Source: Acholoe squamosa (taxonomy: Eukaryota > Annelida > Polychaeta > Phyllodocida > Polynoidae). From it: a stretch of DNA of 64,000 bases. Under the pieces are notes generated by a model. The model did no database searches, was not told the origin of the DNA, and saw only the letters and a list, made by a program, of their open reading frames with translations. The translations under genes were made by a program, and so were the position numbers. The number at the start of each line of letters is the position of its first letter. Position 1 is the stretch's first letter. Positions 12,749 to 24,016 of this stretch are shown here, piece by piece. The DNA is taken from assembly GCA_949317995.1 (NCBI GenBank), contig OX439035.1, positions 77,956,394 through 78,020,393 on the forward strand. Reading direction: 5' to 3'.

Positions 12749-13507
12749 TAGTGGAATATTCTAGAACAATTATGTATGTCAAACCATCACATGTCAAGTG
12801 CCTTCGACATGGCTGTGACCCTAGTCAACTCACAGATGACGTGGCATTTTAAGGCATGTCAAATCATATGAGGATTACTGTGTGCTACAGTTGTCATGGT
12901 GACATATGTGCACATGTCCCAATGATGTATGCTCTCTGTGTCAAATCAAGTTGACATGGGTATACATGTCACTTTGTCAGGAAGACTTTTTTCAGTGTGC
13001 TCTTTTTCAAGTTTTGCAGGAGAGACTGTGTTTCAACACACAAGTTGAAACAACAATATTGCACTGGGGTCTGTAGGCACACATATCATGGACAGAGCTT
13101 CAGCATAGATAAAGAGTCAATAATATTAAATGTTAAATCAGAAGAAAACTTAATTTTACCAAAATGACAGGTACAACCTTCTTGCAATGAGGCGGTGATA
13201 TAATGTTCATTGTTTGAGCTTTAGGTTTCTCCTCTAGTCAAATGAATTGATGAATTTGATACATTGTAAAGTAGCCATGAAACCACCTGGAGACCGATTG
13301 TTTCCCCAAAAACATGTTGCTCTCTAAAGCAACAGCATGAGAACTGAGTAGTCCTTATGAAATTTTACTTTAACTTAAGGGAGAAGTTCCTTGCATGTAT
13401 AATTAGCTTCACTTGTACATCTCAATTGCATATCAAATAGTTATACTCCACCTGGCTCTGCATTCCATTGTTCCAACTGTAGATTTCTTTCCACATTCTA
13501 CAGTTGG

Positions 13508-13634
13508 GAGGGCCAAGCAGGAGGTTTTATGAATTAGGTCAGTTCTGGCAGGAGGTTTTGTGAATTGGGTCAGGTCTGGGAGGAGGTTTTGTGAAATAGG
13601 CCAAGTTTAGCAGGAGGTTTTATGAATGAGGGCA
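13508..13634. repeat. Four-copy tandem repeat, 31-32-bp unit
   Basis: Units contain GCAGGAGGTTTTRTGAATT and a following GGTCAGKTCTG, starting near 13517, 13548, 13580 and 13611. The GGAGGTTTT core recurs in the perfect hairpin at 14331-14421, suggesting a shared origin. Confidence 0.8.
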
Positions 13635-13670
13635 TTTTTGAATAGAGGATGAAATTCTTGAGAAATTACT

Positions 13671-13752
13671 GTCCCCTATGGGATTCGTACCCATGCACCA
13701 GACAGTGATGGGATCCTGAGTCTCATATGCTAACCATTACACCATGAGTCCT
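13671..13752 (-). pseudogene. Decayed tRNA-like sequence, CAG (Leu) anticodon position
   Basis: Read on the minus strand: a D-arm TGGTGTAATGGTTAGCA as in tRNA-Gln, an anticodon loop CTCAGGA with CAG at 34-36, a longer variable region that can pair CAC/GTG, and a perfect T-arm ATGGG-TACGAAT-CCCAT. The acceptor stem halves do not pair. I call it a tRNA-derived relic rather than a working tRNA. Confidence 0.6.
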
Positions 13753-13865
13753 CAGCTGATACTGTGGGTGTTAGAACATCTACTGAATGGTGATATGCTA
13801 CCACTGTGCCTGAGTAATAGATTATAGATAAGCAGGGTACTTTCACTTTGAAAATCTGACCAGTC

Positions 13866-13933
13866 AATGTAGTATAGTGGTTAAGGCCTGGGACTAGAAG
13901 TGTAGACCACAAAGGTTCAAAACCCTGGTGTGA
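13866..13933 (+). pseudogene. Decayed tRNA-like sequence, AGA (Ser) anticodon position
   Basis: The D-arm AGTGGTTAAGGC and anticodon loop GGACTAGAAG resemble tRNA-Ser(AGA), and the B-box-like GGTTCAAAACCC gives a T-arm. The anticodon stem and acceptor stem are poorly paired and the long Ser variable arm is reduced. Confidence 0.55.
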
Positions 13934-14091
13934 TTTTATTTTTATTCTCAGTTGGCCACTGTTGGTTTTGCAACAAATTCTAAAAATAATGTATCATAAT
14001 GAATATCCCCTGAATGTCAACAGGATAAAAGGGGCTCCAGGAAGGCCTTTTTCAGATACCCCCTTAACTTTGTATGTGTATGTTAAAAACA

Positions 14092-14165
14092 TTGTCCCCA
14101 TGCAGTCTTGAACTCACATTCTGTGATTCAAAGTCAAACATGCTAACCACTATACTATTGAGATT
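14092..14165 (-). pseudogene. Decayed tRNA-like sequence, TTG (Gln) anticodon position
   Basis: On the minus strand: D-arm AGTATAGTGGTTAGCATG, anticodon loop ACTTTGAATC with TTG, and B-box-like GAGTTCAAGACT. The acceptor stem is not paired. Third relic within 500 bases, of a different isotype from its neighbours. Confidence 0.5.
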
Positions 14166-14330
14166 GCTGGTGGTTATAACCTGGAAGACCATATATCTAT
14201 CATACCTTTGTTTCACAGCAAGTATAGAAGATTCAAATCCTCCTCAAGGCCTCTACAGTTTATGTCAAAATATGCTTATATTCATGGTTTTACTGTTGTA
14301 TAAACTTCTGTGGATGGAATATAAGTAAGA

Positions 14331-14421
14331 AAACCTCCTTGTAGCTGGAGGATTTGCCACAAAACCTCCTCGGCTTCGCCTTGGAGGTTTTGTGGCAAAT
14401 CCTCCAGCTCCACGGAGGTTT
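14331..14421. repeat. Perfect long hairpin
   Basis: A 27-bp arm at 14343-14369 (AGCTGGAGGATTTGCCACAA...) is repeated exactly in inverted form at 14383-14409, separated by a 13-base GC-rich loop. Outside it, AAACCTCC (14331-14338) and GGAGGTTT (14414-14421) form a second stem across a small internal loop. Either strand would fold into a stable stem in the intron transcript. Confidence 0.9.
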
Positions 14422-15088
14422 GCATTACATATTCTATGGGTTTTGATCAAGTATTGGAACAAGTAGGATGTTGGTCTCGGTTGACAGTCACATGCCTGTG
14501 ATCCAGCAACGCTGTAGTTGTAGATGGCAGGGTACTGGAGGGAGATGAGGTCTATCCTGGTGGATGCATAGGGGAAGAGGCAGGAGGAGAGGGGTGGCCA
14601 CTGGAGGCGTTCATCTCCGGAGACTTGCAGACGATACCAGTAATTACCGTCACTTGTCCCACAGTGCCACCACCGCTAATATCCAGCCATCACTTGTTCC
14701 CGCCAATCGCAGCCAGATATTGCTGAAAGTCGTCTGCTCAGACAATGATAATAAAGCAGACGACAATCGTCGCTCCAGCATGGCAGCGTATAAAGTTCTA
14801 TAAACGGGCCTGCATTGCCTTCATTGGTAGGCTGGAATTAGTATGGTCCTATCGGCGAGCAAATGAAGAAGGTAATTTTGGACCGGTTCGAGTGAAAAAA
14901 ATGCAAAGAAAAAAAGTGTCATATTGGCAGAGGCCTAAATTGCCAGCGCACCAATCCCCACATGCAATGTGGTTGGTGCCGTAGGGGGTTTCCACTGAGG
15001 CCCTCCCACCAACACTGGTTGTCGTTGATGAAAACATCCCGTCTGAATAAGGTTTTATATTATGCTGGTTTTTAAGAATGTATTATAA

Positions 15089-15197
15089 TGAATAGACTTG
15101 AACAAATGCCTTACAGGGGATGATATAGCCACGACGTGAAGCAGAGTGCCTCTATAAAGCCCCTAAAAAGGCATGAGTTCAAGTCTATATTTATTAC
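15089..15197. repeat. Imperfect inverted repeat with tRNA B-box-like ends
   Basis: AATGAATAGACTTGAACAAA on the left pairs imperfectly with the right arm, which contains GGCATGAGTTCAAGTCTATA. Both arms include a GTTCAAGTCT-type B-box match, so this may be a head-to-head pair of tRNA-derived fragments. Confidence 0.5.
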
Positions 15198-17558
15198 ACA
15201 TTGCGTTTATAGCATGGTATCCACCATTAATTCTAAGAATTTACCTTTAAAATTGATAGAATCCTTTGTTTTCTGTTACGAGCGGACGAGACGGCCCTCT
15301 GCCATCTTGGTTTCATGTTGTTGTCCATCCCGAGTGGACCACCGAGAAAAACACTCCATTTACACATGTTATAGAGCTTTTGTAGCCTTATAAAGTTAAT
15401 ACAACAAATAAAATATATTCTATTTACTGACCCCAAGCTCCAATGGATTATTTGAAGGCTATATTCCATCGAAATGACCAGAATACAACGAAATGTTTTG
15501 GTACCGCGTAGCAAATCCGAGCAGAAGGTTAGTTCAATCAGTACACACCAGGCGGCACCACAGGTACTGTTGACAGAATGGCGAAGACGCACAGCCGGTC
15601 GTTCTCTTCAAAAGTTTACGATTTTTTTATATTAAATACAGTCATAATCTAGTCAACAGGGAGGTAGAATAAAGTTTCAAGGATGTTCAGTCCAAAGTAT
15701 ATCGTTTCATTTGGTATATATGCTTCACGAATGGAGGAAATATGTTGGTGTCAACTCGTAGTCAAGGTATGTCTGGTCCACTGTCAATTTTTGAGTTCTT
15801 TATCCCAATATATGGGAACTCGTTTTATCCACTTTTAGCACTCAAATTAGTGCCCAAACTCGATAACCATGCTATAATTCAGAGATAAATGTACATACAT
15901 TTACTCACCCACATATTCAGGTGTATGTAGCATTAGCAGTTGATATCACACTTATTTTAGACATTCATTGAATTATTTTTTATGATATTGAGACAAACGA
16001 AATGCCCAGGCCCTACCACAAGTGCCCTGCAACCATACCATTCTTCCAACATTATCTGATCTGAAGGGGTAGGTTCGTGATATATCTAAGAAAGTTTCGA
16101 CCTATCTTTGGAAAACAATTCCTAGGTCAAATCAATGCACTCAACAATAGATGAGTTCTGTAATATTGGATTTATCCTGGTGAGGTGAAAACCTGGCTTC
16201 AGCCTATTGATTAAGAATGTCCGTGAAGGTTCAAATGGCAAAATAGAATGCGATTAAAAGCCGTCAATAGAATACTGTTTTGTGGTTAAGAACAAATGAA
16301 AGAGACTTCTGATGTCGTGACAAAATTTTTAAATTTCTGACAGAATGTGAAGTTCAAGCATTGGATTTTGAGGATGAGTATATCCCTTTAAAATACCCTT
16401 ATATAATCCATGTACAAAAACAAATAATAGTATAGCTTTTCACTGGGAATTAAATCAATTCTGTACCATATATAAGTTGATTCTAATTCAACTCCTCTTT
16501 TCTTAGCATGTAGTGACAGTACTATTTCCCTGTCACTATGACGCTGACCTTGCATATTAATCTCTGTGAGCGCAAAGTCGTGCGTCGATTATGCCAGTGG
16601 TATGGCTGGAGGGCGTGCCTCTTGCTTTGTATACGTGATGTCAGAGGGGTTCGATGCACGCTTGGTGCATTGGGTGCACGTGAGCATCTCTCGTGTCTAG
16701 AGTTGAGCAGCTCAGTGCAACAATATTGACCGAGGATTTACCTCAAGTTCCGGAATGGGTATATATCTACCTTTGTTGCCCTATACATAATATACACCAT
16801 GTGTGTTCTTTGCACCCCCTCCCCATTGGCTTCCCTAATGTACTCTCTGATAGAACATCCCACTCAGCAATTAGCCCTTTAAGGATCGTTTGGTGCTTCA
16901 AATAACGAAGATGTCATCATGATGCACAAATGTTTTAAATGTAGCCCTAATGAGAAACTCCTACGGGCTACAGTCATGCATCGTATGATGCACCCCTATC
17001 GAGCCGGCATGATGCACCTGAGCAGTGTCGGCAAGTAGATCACGATGGCTAGGGAACATAAAAATGGAGGCATATATGTCTATTGACCGTCATCTTTACA
17101 GTCTGATATAATAAAATACTTCCTTGAAGTGGTGTCAGCAGCTAAAGATGTAGAAGTGTCTGATCTTAAGTTACTCTGAGATATAGTGGTAATGAAAGGC
17201 AGATAATATCCAATATATTACATGTATAAAGTATCAGTGAAAAGAGAGAAGATTCATTCAAAGTACAAGTCACTCTGCTAACTTTGATATGATCCTGATC
17301 TGTAAAAGCTATAGGGGATATAAGTTCTCATGATGTTCACGACACTTATTGATTAACTATTGAATGTTTCACCTAAAACCAATGTTTTCTCTGTCAAATT
17401 TAAAAGTAGCCCAAAGCTAATTTTCATCAGTTTAGCCCATAGGGGTGCCCCCTGGTGGTTAGATTTATTACATGTCTAGGCTTTGTCCATGGTGATGCAC
17501 GCCCGCGAAGGTGTGTTGATCAGCTGATATATATGCAATGTTATGTTTAGTGGCCTTG

Positions 17559-17642
17559 CCACTTTGCCTAGCGACGTCTCCACTTTGCCTAGCGACGTCT
17601 CCACTTTGCCTAGCGACGTCTCCACGTTACCTAGTGACTCCC
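17559..17642. repeat. 21-bp tandem repeat x 4
   Basis: Unit CCACTTTGCCTAGCGACGTC plus T, starting at 17559, 17580, 17601 and 17622; the fourth copy is diverged. Each unit holds the palindrome GACGTC. Because 21 is divisible by three, both strands stay open in one frame across the array, giving small repeat-only peptides. Confidence 0.9.
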
Positions 17643-17859
17643 TAGACTGTGACTTCACTCATACAGCGGCCATTTTTGTTTTGATTCTGATCCTACCCAA
17701 TGTACACTACGTTATGCCGTCATCTCCAGGATAACCCCATCTCTATTCAAAAAGATTTGAAGAAGGTAGGAACTATGTGAGATCACCAATGATTGCTACC
17801 CCTGGACATCTGGACATATCGAGGTAGGTAAGGGCACTTGGACAAGCCAAATACGGCCC

Positions 17860-18340
17860 TCACAGTATCATTTTATTTTGTGTAAGGAAATATCCAAAAT
17901 GAACTGATACTGATAATCACCATGTATGACCCATTGATTTAGTTTTAAATGCTTTTAAATGCCCCCCCCCCTACCCATCATATTTTCTGGCATGAGGATG
18001 TAGCACTCTACATCCTTGTCCACTGGCCCCATCTACAGAACCCATGGTTGCCCATAGCCTATATACTAGGCTCGGCCTAAATTATTCTGAAACTAATTAC
18101 AAGAATTTATCCAGATTAGATTAATCCCTACTTGATATAGGTGTATGGATTTCTATACTGGTCTTTAATTATATCTGACATGGATCTGGAAAGATTATTT
18201 TTCAGCTAGATGGCAGTGTGGGTGCAGTACCGAGTATGGCGAATAAAAGTGAAAGCTCAGTGTTAACTCAGTAGCACCCTGCCTGGTTTAAAATGCACAG
18301 TGTGATGTGTACCAGGTCATTGTGCAAGTGTCCATTGATG
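17860..18340. repeat. Paralogous noncoding block, copy A
   Basis: Aligns by eye with 19410-20090 in the same orientation. Shared stretches include TTATTCTGAAACTAATTAC, AGATTAGATTAATCCCTACT then TGATAT, AGATGGCAGTGTGG, and a later CATTGATG/CATCAATG-TTTTTTTCA segment. No coding potential is seen. The preserved parts are rich in TAATTA and GATTA motifs of the kind bound by homeodomain proteins. Confidence 0.6.
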
Positions 18341-19409
18341 TTTTTTTCACGAGCTACATATTAAAAGTTAAGCTGTATCCTAGTTTGTATGCGACAGCCG
18401 CGTTTATTTGTCCACTTCTGTATGTAGTTCCAGCACTGCACAAATGTATAACTGTTGCATTTATTCACTAGATAACAGTAGACTGGTAGCAGTACAACAC
18501 GTGAATTCTTGAACCTTTCACCACTAGTTTATGTGTTAAACAGATTGCCTAAATCAGTCTATGGCAGGCTATACTTTTCCACAGTTCTACACTCCTCACA
18601 TAGCCTTGTTGAAGAGCAAGAGCCAAACAATCGTGGATTTACTTTATCAGTAGTTCAGTAACACCCAAGGTAAAATCCGATAGCCATAATCTGATCCATT
18701 GTAATCATTTCTAGTACTTATTATCTGTGCAATAAGGGATATAGAGTGTGGCTTCACCAGAACCACAGAAATCAGTAAGTTCGAATCATGAAGATCATCC
18801 TAACGGGTCTGGTTTTTGTAATCCACCTGAATCAAGTATCCCTCCCCCACCCCTTTTTGGTCATGTGTGGTTTTAAAAGGGGTTCTGTACTCAGTGGTTA
18901 GATATAGTGCAGTGCATAGCACGCAGGTGTGATGATTAAACCCCCACTCAACACAATTCTACCTTGGTTACTGCATTTTAGAATATATGGAACTTTCCAA
19001 AGTGTATTTGTTTTCTTCCAAATATGACTTAGGTTACCTGCATAGTTACAAAGCCACCTCTTCATATTAATCCGGTCCATAAGTAGGACGTTTTTTGTAG
19101 TGTATGTATTTGAAATTGAAATCATTAGAACATTGATTCAAAACTTCTTTTTTTCTTTTCCTTCCCAATTCATTTTTGACATAAGTGGTGCTTTGCTATC
19201 AAAGCAAAAAGAAAACAAAGCAAAGCCCCACCCTTTCTGTATTAATGCCAACTATTATTGACTACGGCGGTACGCATATCTAGCATATAGAGAGGGGGTA
19301 GATTTTATTTGTGGTTAGAATGCAGGCTATAGAAGACAAGGCGCGCTTGTTGTACGTTTGAAAATTGAGCCATTTCAAACTAGCATTGCGTATGCTAAGT
19401 GACTGGGTG

Positions 19410-20090
19410 ACTGCTTATTTTATGTAAGAGAATAGCCATGATAAACTGATACCAATGATCACTATCACCATACATGGTATAGCAGGTAAACCATATGAAG
19501 CCCAATTCTTCCTAGCATGATGATATAGCAGACCCCAAATGATCACAGTCTATCGATGCCATATATAGATTAGCTCCCGTGGCTACCCAAGCCATGCACT
19601 AGGCTAAATTGGAGCTAAATTCATCAATTATTCTGAAACTAATTACCTTGATTCCCTGAGATTAGATTAATCCCTACTTGATATGTTGGTGCATATATCT
19701 CTATACTGCTCTTGAATTATCTACTATGGATGGGAAGTCTTTCTCTTAACGTTAAATATAACTAACAGTGTTGGGAGTGCACACTGTGTTTTACCTGTAT
19801 GATAGGGATATGACAGTGGCTGTTCGATACAGTAATGCTATATGAGATGGCAGTGTGGTGTATGGTAGCAAGTCCCCTTCATTAGTATATTCTCTGAAAG
19901 TAGTCTCAAATAATTCATAGGCCCAAAGGCTTTTCTACCTTGTTATTTTTCCATCATTAGATCGTATAATTGAGCATAAACAAAAGAGAATTTTCACCAT
20001 TAATTCAGTGTCATAAAATATAACCCTGTCTAGTATTAACGCGTGTGCCAGTTTACTGTGTCACTTTCTGGTACTCTCCATCAATGTTTT
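19410..20090. repeat. Paralogous noncoding block, copy B
   Basis: Second copy of the block at 17860, offset by about 1.55 kb, with several insertions. It retains the same CTGAAACTAATTAC and GATTAGATTAATCCCTAC strings nearly unchanged while the spacers have drifted. Confidence 0.6.
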
Positions 20091-21858
20091 TTCAATGCAT
20101 TCAAACAGACTGAAAAGCTTTTATGGCGAAAATAGACACAACAGTCTGTGGGAGTCAGATAGTAAATATTGTAATGGTCATTTGGATGAACTGTGTGTAA
20201 AACGGGTATAAAACATCTATCTCATTTATACGAAACGTCGCCCGACATATTTTTTTCTTTGTCAAATTACCAAACAAAAGCACAAAACTCGTATCTAACC
20301 GTCCTAGTTTATAGAACACTTCCCAGTTATTGCATGTTGATTTGACGGCTGTGGTCATGTTTATCAAAATAGCAAAAGTGAGCAAGGACAAAATGATATG
20401 AGTGGAGCAGAGTATGTCCCAGGCCAAAAGAGTCTATCATGTGAGCTATCAAGAACATGATAAACATCTTGAAACTCATTCACTGGAATTGTTTTGTCTT
20501 AAATGCCCATATGGAATTGTTAAGTAATAGATTTATGTTCCATATCAATAGTAACGATAATAAGCATTATGAGTCGGTTATCCTGTGGTGTGTTTCAGAA
20601 GCAAATGATAGATACATTCATTAGATATCAGTTTCTATAAAGCCAAATTATGACTAAACCAGTAGTAACGTTACAGTAGTTCTCGTTTTTGTCTAGTCAT
20701 ATGAATAAATACGATAGAACATACTAATTACTAATGTCCTTTTATAAAACTCTTAAAAATGCCATCACATCTTGGTATGACCGGTTGTAAATATTGCGAG
20801 ATTGTGAAACGCCTCAGTGTAATTATACAAGGGGATAAATTAATGACTTTTAATGCCTTTTGAAGAGTCCCTCTTTCTTCAATACATCCTAGGACTTGTC
20901 CCCTAAAGCCTAATCAGAGACCACCTAGTGTAGTATATTGTACCAGGGTAGACAGTGTATGCAGACAGATACCTTCACATTATTGGGTTACAAAATTGGA
21001 ACCTTCAGCTCGATGCTGGGTTGTCAAGGGGAGATGGATAAATGAGACGTGTGTGGTATACGGCACATGGCTATTGTATTATTGACCAATGGGAGGCATC
21101 CCTGGCATAAACTGCGGAGTCGGGGGCTGAAGGTGTTAGTCATAGTGAAGTCGGGGTCTAATGGCGGCCCCCAGCTGATAATGGCTATGTGAGCTATATA
21201 ATGGACCCCTGCTAATGTAATGTTATTGGATTGTACCTCACCAGAGACAGTACTTTGTGAAGCAATGGCTAAGTCCAGATGGAATAGGCGTACCCAAGGG
21301 AGATTTTTACACCCATCAAGTGTAAACTACCTTGGTATGGGGAGAGCACCGCCAAGGTTTCTAGGAAGAGCACAGAACTTAGAATTAACACTGAGTTGCT
21401 GGGTAAGCCTTGTCGGCTGAGCTAACACCGCCCCGATAGGCTGTATCCTCTGTCCTACCAACACCACCATTCTACGTTTGCCACTCGGGTGGCCTTTTCA
21501 AAGCTTGCTCACATTCGTACCACACCCTTTCAGACCCCTCAAGTGGAATTAACTTGGGGGCCTTCCTCCAGCAAACACAACGCCCCAAGGAGTTCTGCCT
21601 CGCCGCAACGGTGTAGGCAATATGAGAAAAGTTTACCAAGTCTGGTGGAGGGGCAGAGGGGTTTGTAGAGCCGCTTCTTATAAAGGCCTTCCCTTCTTAT
21701 AAAGGCCTTCCCACCGGGTTGACAGGGTGGTACAACCTAGTATCTGCTTTATTCTGCTGCTCTCTATTAATGGATGCACAGGGGCATGCATGGTTTGGGT
21801 ATGAGCGGGCGGTGGGTAGATGGGGGTGTCATATGTTGGATTTGGTGGGTAGAAGGTT

Positions 21859-21951
21859 AGCAGACGACATTTATGTCAACCACAGTCAGAGGTGCACCAT
21901 TTTAAACACGCACTCGGTCTCCAACCAGTTATGTGAATGTCGTCTGCTCTG
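21859..21951. mobile_element. Very short inverted-repeat element, AGCAGACGACAT ends
   Basis: AGCAGACGACATTTATGT at the left is matched by the reverse of the right end, AGCAGACGACATTCACATAA. The same 10-mer GCAGACGACA also occurs near 14729 and 14757 and, inverted, at about 22553, so this end sequence is repeated in the intron. Target duplication not found. Confidence 0.5.
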
Positions 21952-23252
21952 CATTTGGCAGCCTTCCGCAGCTATTGAACAGTGCTCTGGGCGCCAGCCA
22001 TGCCACGCCCATAGAAAGGTGGGTGGCACGTTTAACTAACGCCAAGCCGGCTACCCCGGTACTTTGTCCTCACACTATCTTCCCTCTCTGTAGGCGCTCT
22101 GAACATCGACTCGATTTTGATAGCGGCTGCATGGCGACCACATTCAACAATGTTATAAAGTCTGCGACTGTTGCTGTTGTCACCATCATCTTTACATATT
22201 TTTCTTATCGAATCATAATTATGACTTACATAAATGCCTTTTTGTTTCATATATCTTTGTTTATACATTAGCTCCTTATGCCTTCCCCGCGTTCTCATCC
22301 CCTTCTTCATCTATTCAATTCATTATTAACAACTTTTCTATACCGTTTTCTATCATAAATCTGTATTTTAAAACCATTTGCCTGTCTTCTAGTTCCCTCC
22401 CAATCACCAACTGATCACCCTCCCCTTGCGCACGCCACACTCCTCAATGCTCTCCCCTAATTCCTCCTATAATACTGTTTTCCGCCTCTACTCGCATTTC
22501 CCATCACAAAACAGAGGCAAAAATAATATATTCAATAACAGTCGGCAAAATGTCGTCTGCTCCTCAATAGGCTTCGTTTTGCTCGGCGAGAATCTCGTCC
22601 AGTCTTGCCGGCGCCAGTCCCACTTCAATCCGGATCAAACAACTCCACATATATTTAATTTGCTCCTTACTGGTGAGCAGCTTCGGAGCTGTTCAGAGCA
22701 GCTCGCGGCAAGACACAAGCAGCACAGGAACACGATGAATATTCATAGAAAACTCCACCAGTAAGAAACCCCAACGCTCTTGTTATTCCTTTTTACTCGT
22801 TAACGATTCGTTTCCGAATCACAGCGTCGGTATTTGGCACGGGGGAAGCCAGTCCTTCGTTCGGTAATTGAACTTAATCTAAAACTAATAAGATACAAAT
22901 TACCCACTGAGATGTGCTCTGGATAACCTCACCGCCTGAAAAGAGGAATCTTAGGTGGCCATTTGCTCAAAATAGAGATGAGGAAACTGATAAGCATGTC
23001 TCCTAGAATGAAATAGAAGTCTATCGTCCCAAGACATGATTGAGATTTGTAGATTGCTCGAACACATAGGAGTATCTTGTGTAAATATCTTCATTTTGCT
23101 AGAGTTGTCATGAACGGCTGAAATGGCCTTTATTGGAAATTGAAGACTATATCTGGATGTCAGTGAGCAAATACTGAGCTACACCAGTGAACGGGACTGC
23201 AGTAGGGAACGGTATAGTTAGGATGATAGGCAGAATACAGTGCATATAAACT

Positions 23253-23307
23253 AAGAGAGAGACAGAGAGAGAGAGAGAGGGAGAGAGACAGAAAGAGAGA
23301 CAGAGAC

Positions 23308-23340
<33 letters not shown>

Positions 23341-23345
23341 GCCGG
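23253..23345. repeat. GAGA/GACA microsatellite
   Basis: Alternating GAGAGA and (GACA)n blocks within receptor intron 1. A Leu/Ser/Cys-rich minus-strand frame across it is a repeat translation. Confidence 0.9.
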
Positions 23346-23627
23346 CTCAGAGAGAGACAGAGAGGGGGAAACAGAACATTCAGAGGAAGGGACACAGTGA
23401 GAAAGTCAGTCAGTGAGTCGGTCAGTTTTACAGTAAGTAAGTGTTTGGAAGAAATGGAGGTCTTAATACTTTCAATCAAGCAAACCACACGCGCATACTT
23501 GTAGAGGTACACAGTAATCCGATAGAGATGAAATCCCTATAGAAATGAACTCCTTCTCCCTCTACATATACGTGCCGTTCTCCTTTAGAATGTATGCATT
23601 CACAAATCCCTTAATTTCTTTTTTCAG

Positions 23628-23823
23628 ATTCAGACGACTACATTGTGTGTGTCCATCAGCCTGTCTGCCTCGGTGGCCCTGCTGTGTCTATTCACACCCA
23701 AGATGTACATCATCGTCTTCCAGCCCGAGAAGAACGTTCGTAAACTCACCATGAACAGCACCACCTACAAGAAGGCAGCCACCGGAAGTAGCATGAGCGG
23801 CGGCACAGGAAATCACGGCAATT
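23628..23823 (+). CDS. GRM3-like: Group II metabotropic glutamate receptor, TM7 exon
   Basis: Continues directly from the previous exon: E then [15 protein letters not shown], the conserved start of helix 7 in this family, followed by [19 protein letters not shown], the family's TM7 end and proximal tail. LTMNST and the following Tyr-Lys-Lys match the tail of insect mGluRA-type receptors as I recall it. The exon starts after TTTTTTCAG and ends after one base of a codon at GGCAATT before donor GTGAGT. A short retroposon lies only 9 bases into the following intron. Confidence 0.97.
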
Positions 23824-23832
23824 GTGAGTACA

Positions 23833-24016
23833 GTGAGTGAGTGAATAATAGATGTTTAACGCCATTTCGACAGCTAAGGTCATATTCATGGCAAGAACTA
23901 CATCCCACGATTTCATAGGGGAATGTGTAGGTGCCCACGCAAATGTGCACCACACACATCCCGAGGGGATAGGAAAGAGGAGAAATAGACCCTTTTAAGT
24001 AGGCTAGAGAAGCCCG
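23833..24016 (-). mobile_element. (ACTC)n-tailed short retroposon at a splice donor
   Basis: About 184 bases matching the family at 50842-51029, from the GTGAGTGAGTGAATAATAG edge (its 3' tail, element on the minus strand) to AGAAGCCCG. The tail edge sits 9 bases downstream of the receptor exon 2 donor. No clear target duplication is seen, so this copy may be older or its edge eroded. Confidence 0.85.

Larger units (their letters stand above)
10890..23627 (+). other. Receptor intron 1 (12.7 kb)
   Basis: Bounded by GTAAGT at 10890 and TTTTTTCAG ending at 23627, joining two phase-0 exons across TM6-TM7. It holds the TA-flanked element at 12094, the decayed tRNA-like cluster at 13.7-14.2 kb, hairpins near 14.4 and 15.1 kb, the duplicated blocks at 17.9 and 19.4 kb, and a GACA microsatellite at 23.3 kb. 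The stretches 10890-12090, 15200-17550 and 20100-21850 show nothing I can name. Confidence 0.9.

Noticed and set aside
12240-12797. 185-codon minus-strand frame
   Set aside because: It follows the 86-bp minisatellite inside a TA-flanked element and shows repeat periodicity without any domain.
13671-14165. Functional tRNA genes
   Set aside because: D-arms, T-arms and anticodon loops are recognisable, but acceptor stems do not pair and anticodon stems carry mismatches; called relics instead.
17559-17642. CRISPR-like array
   Set aside because: Head-to-tail 21-bp repeats without unique spacers in an animal intron; a simple minisatellite.
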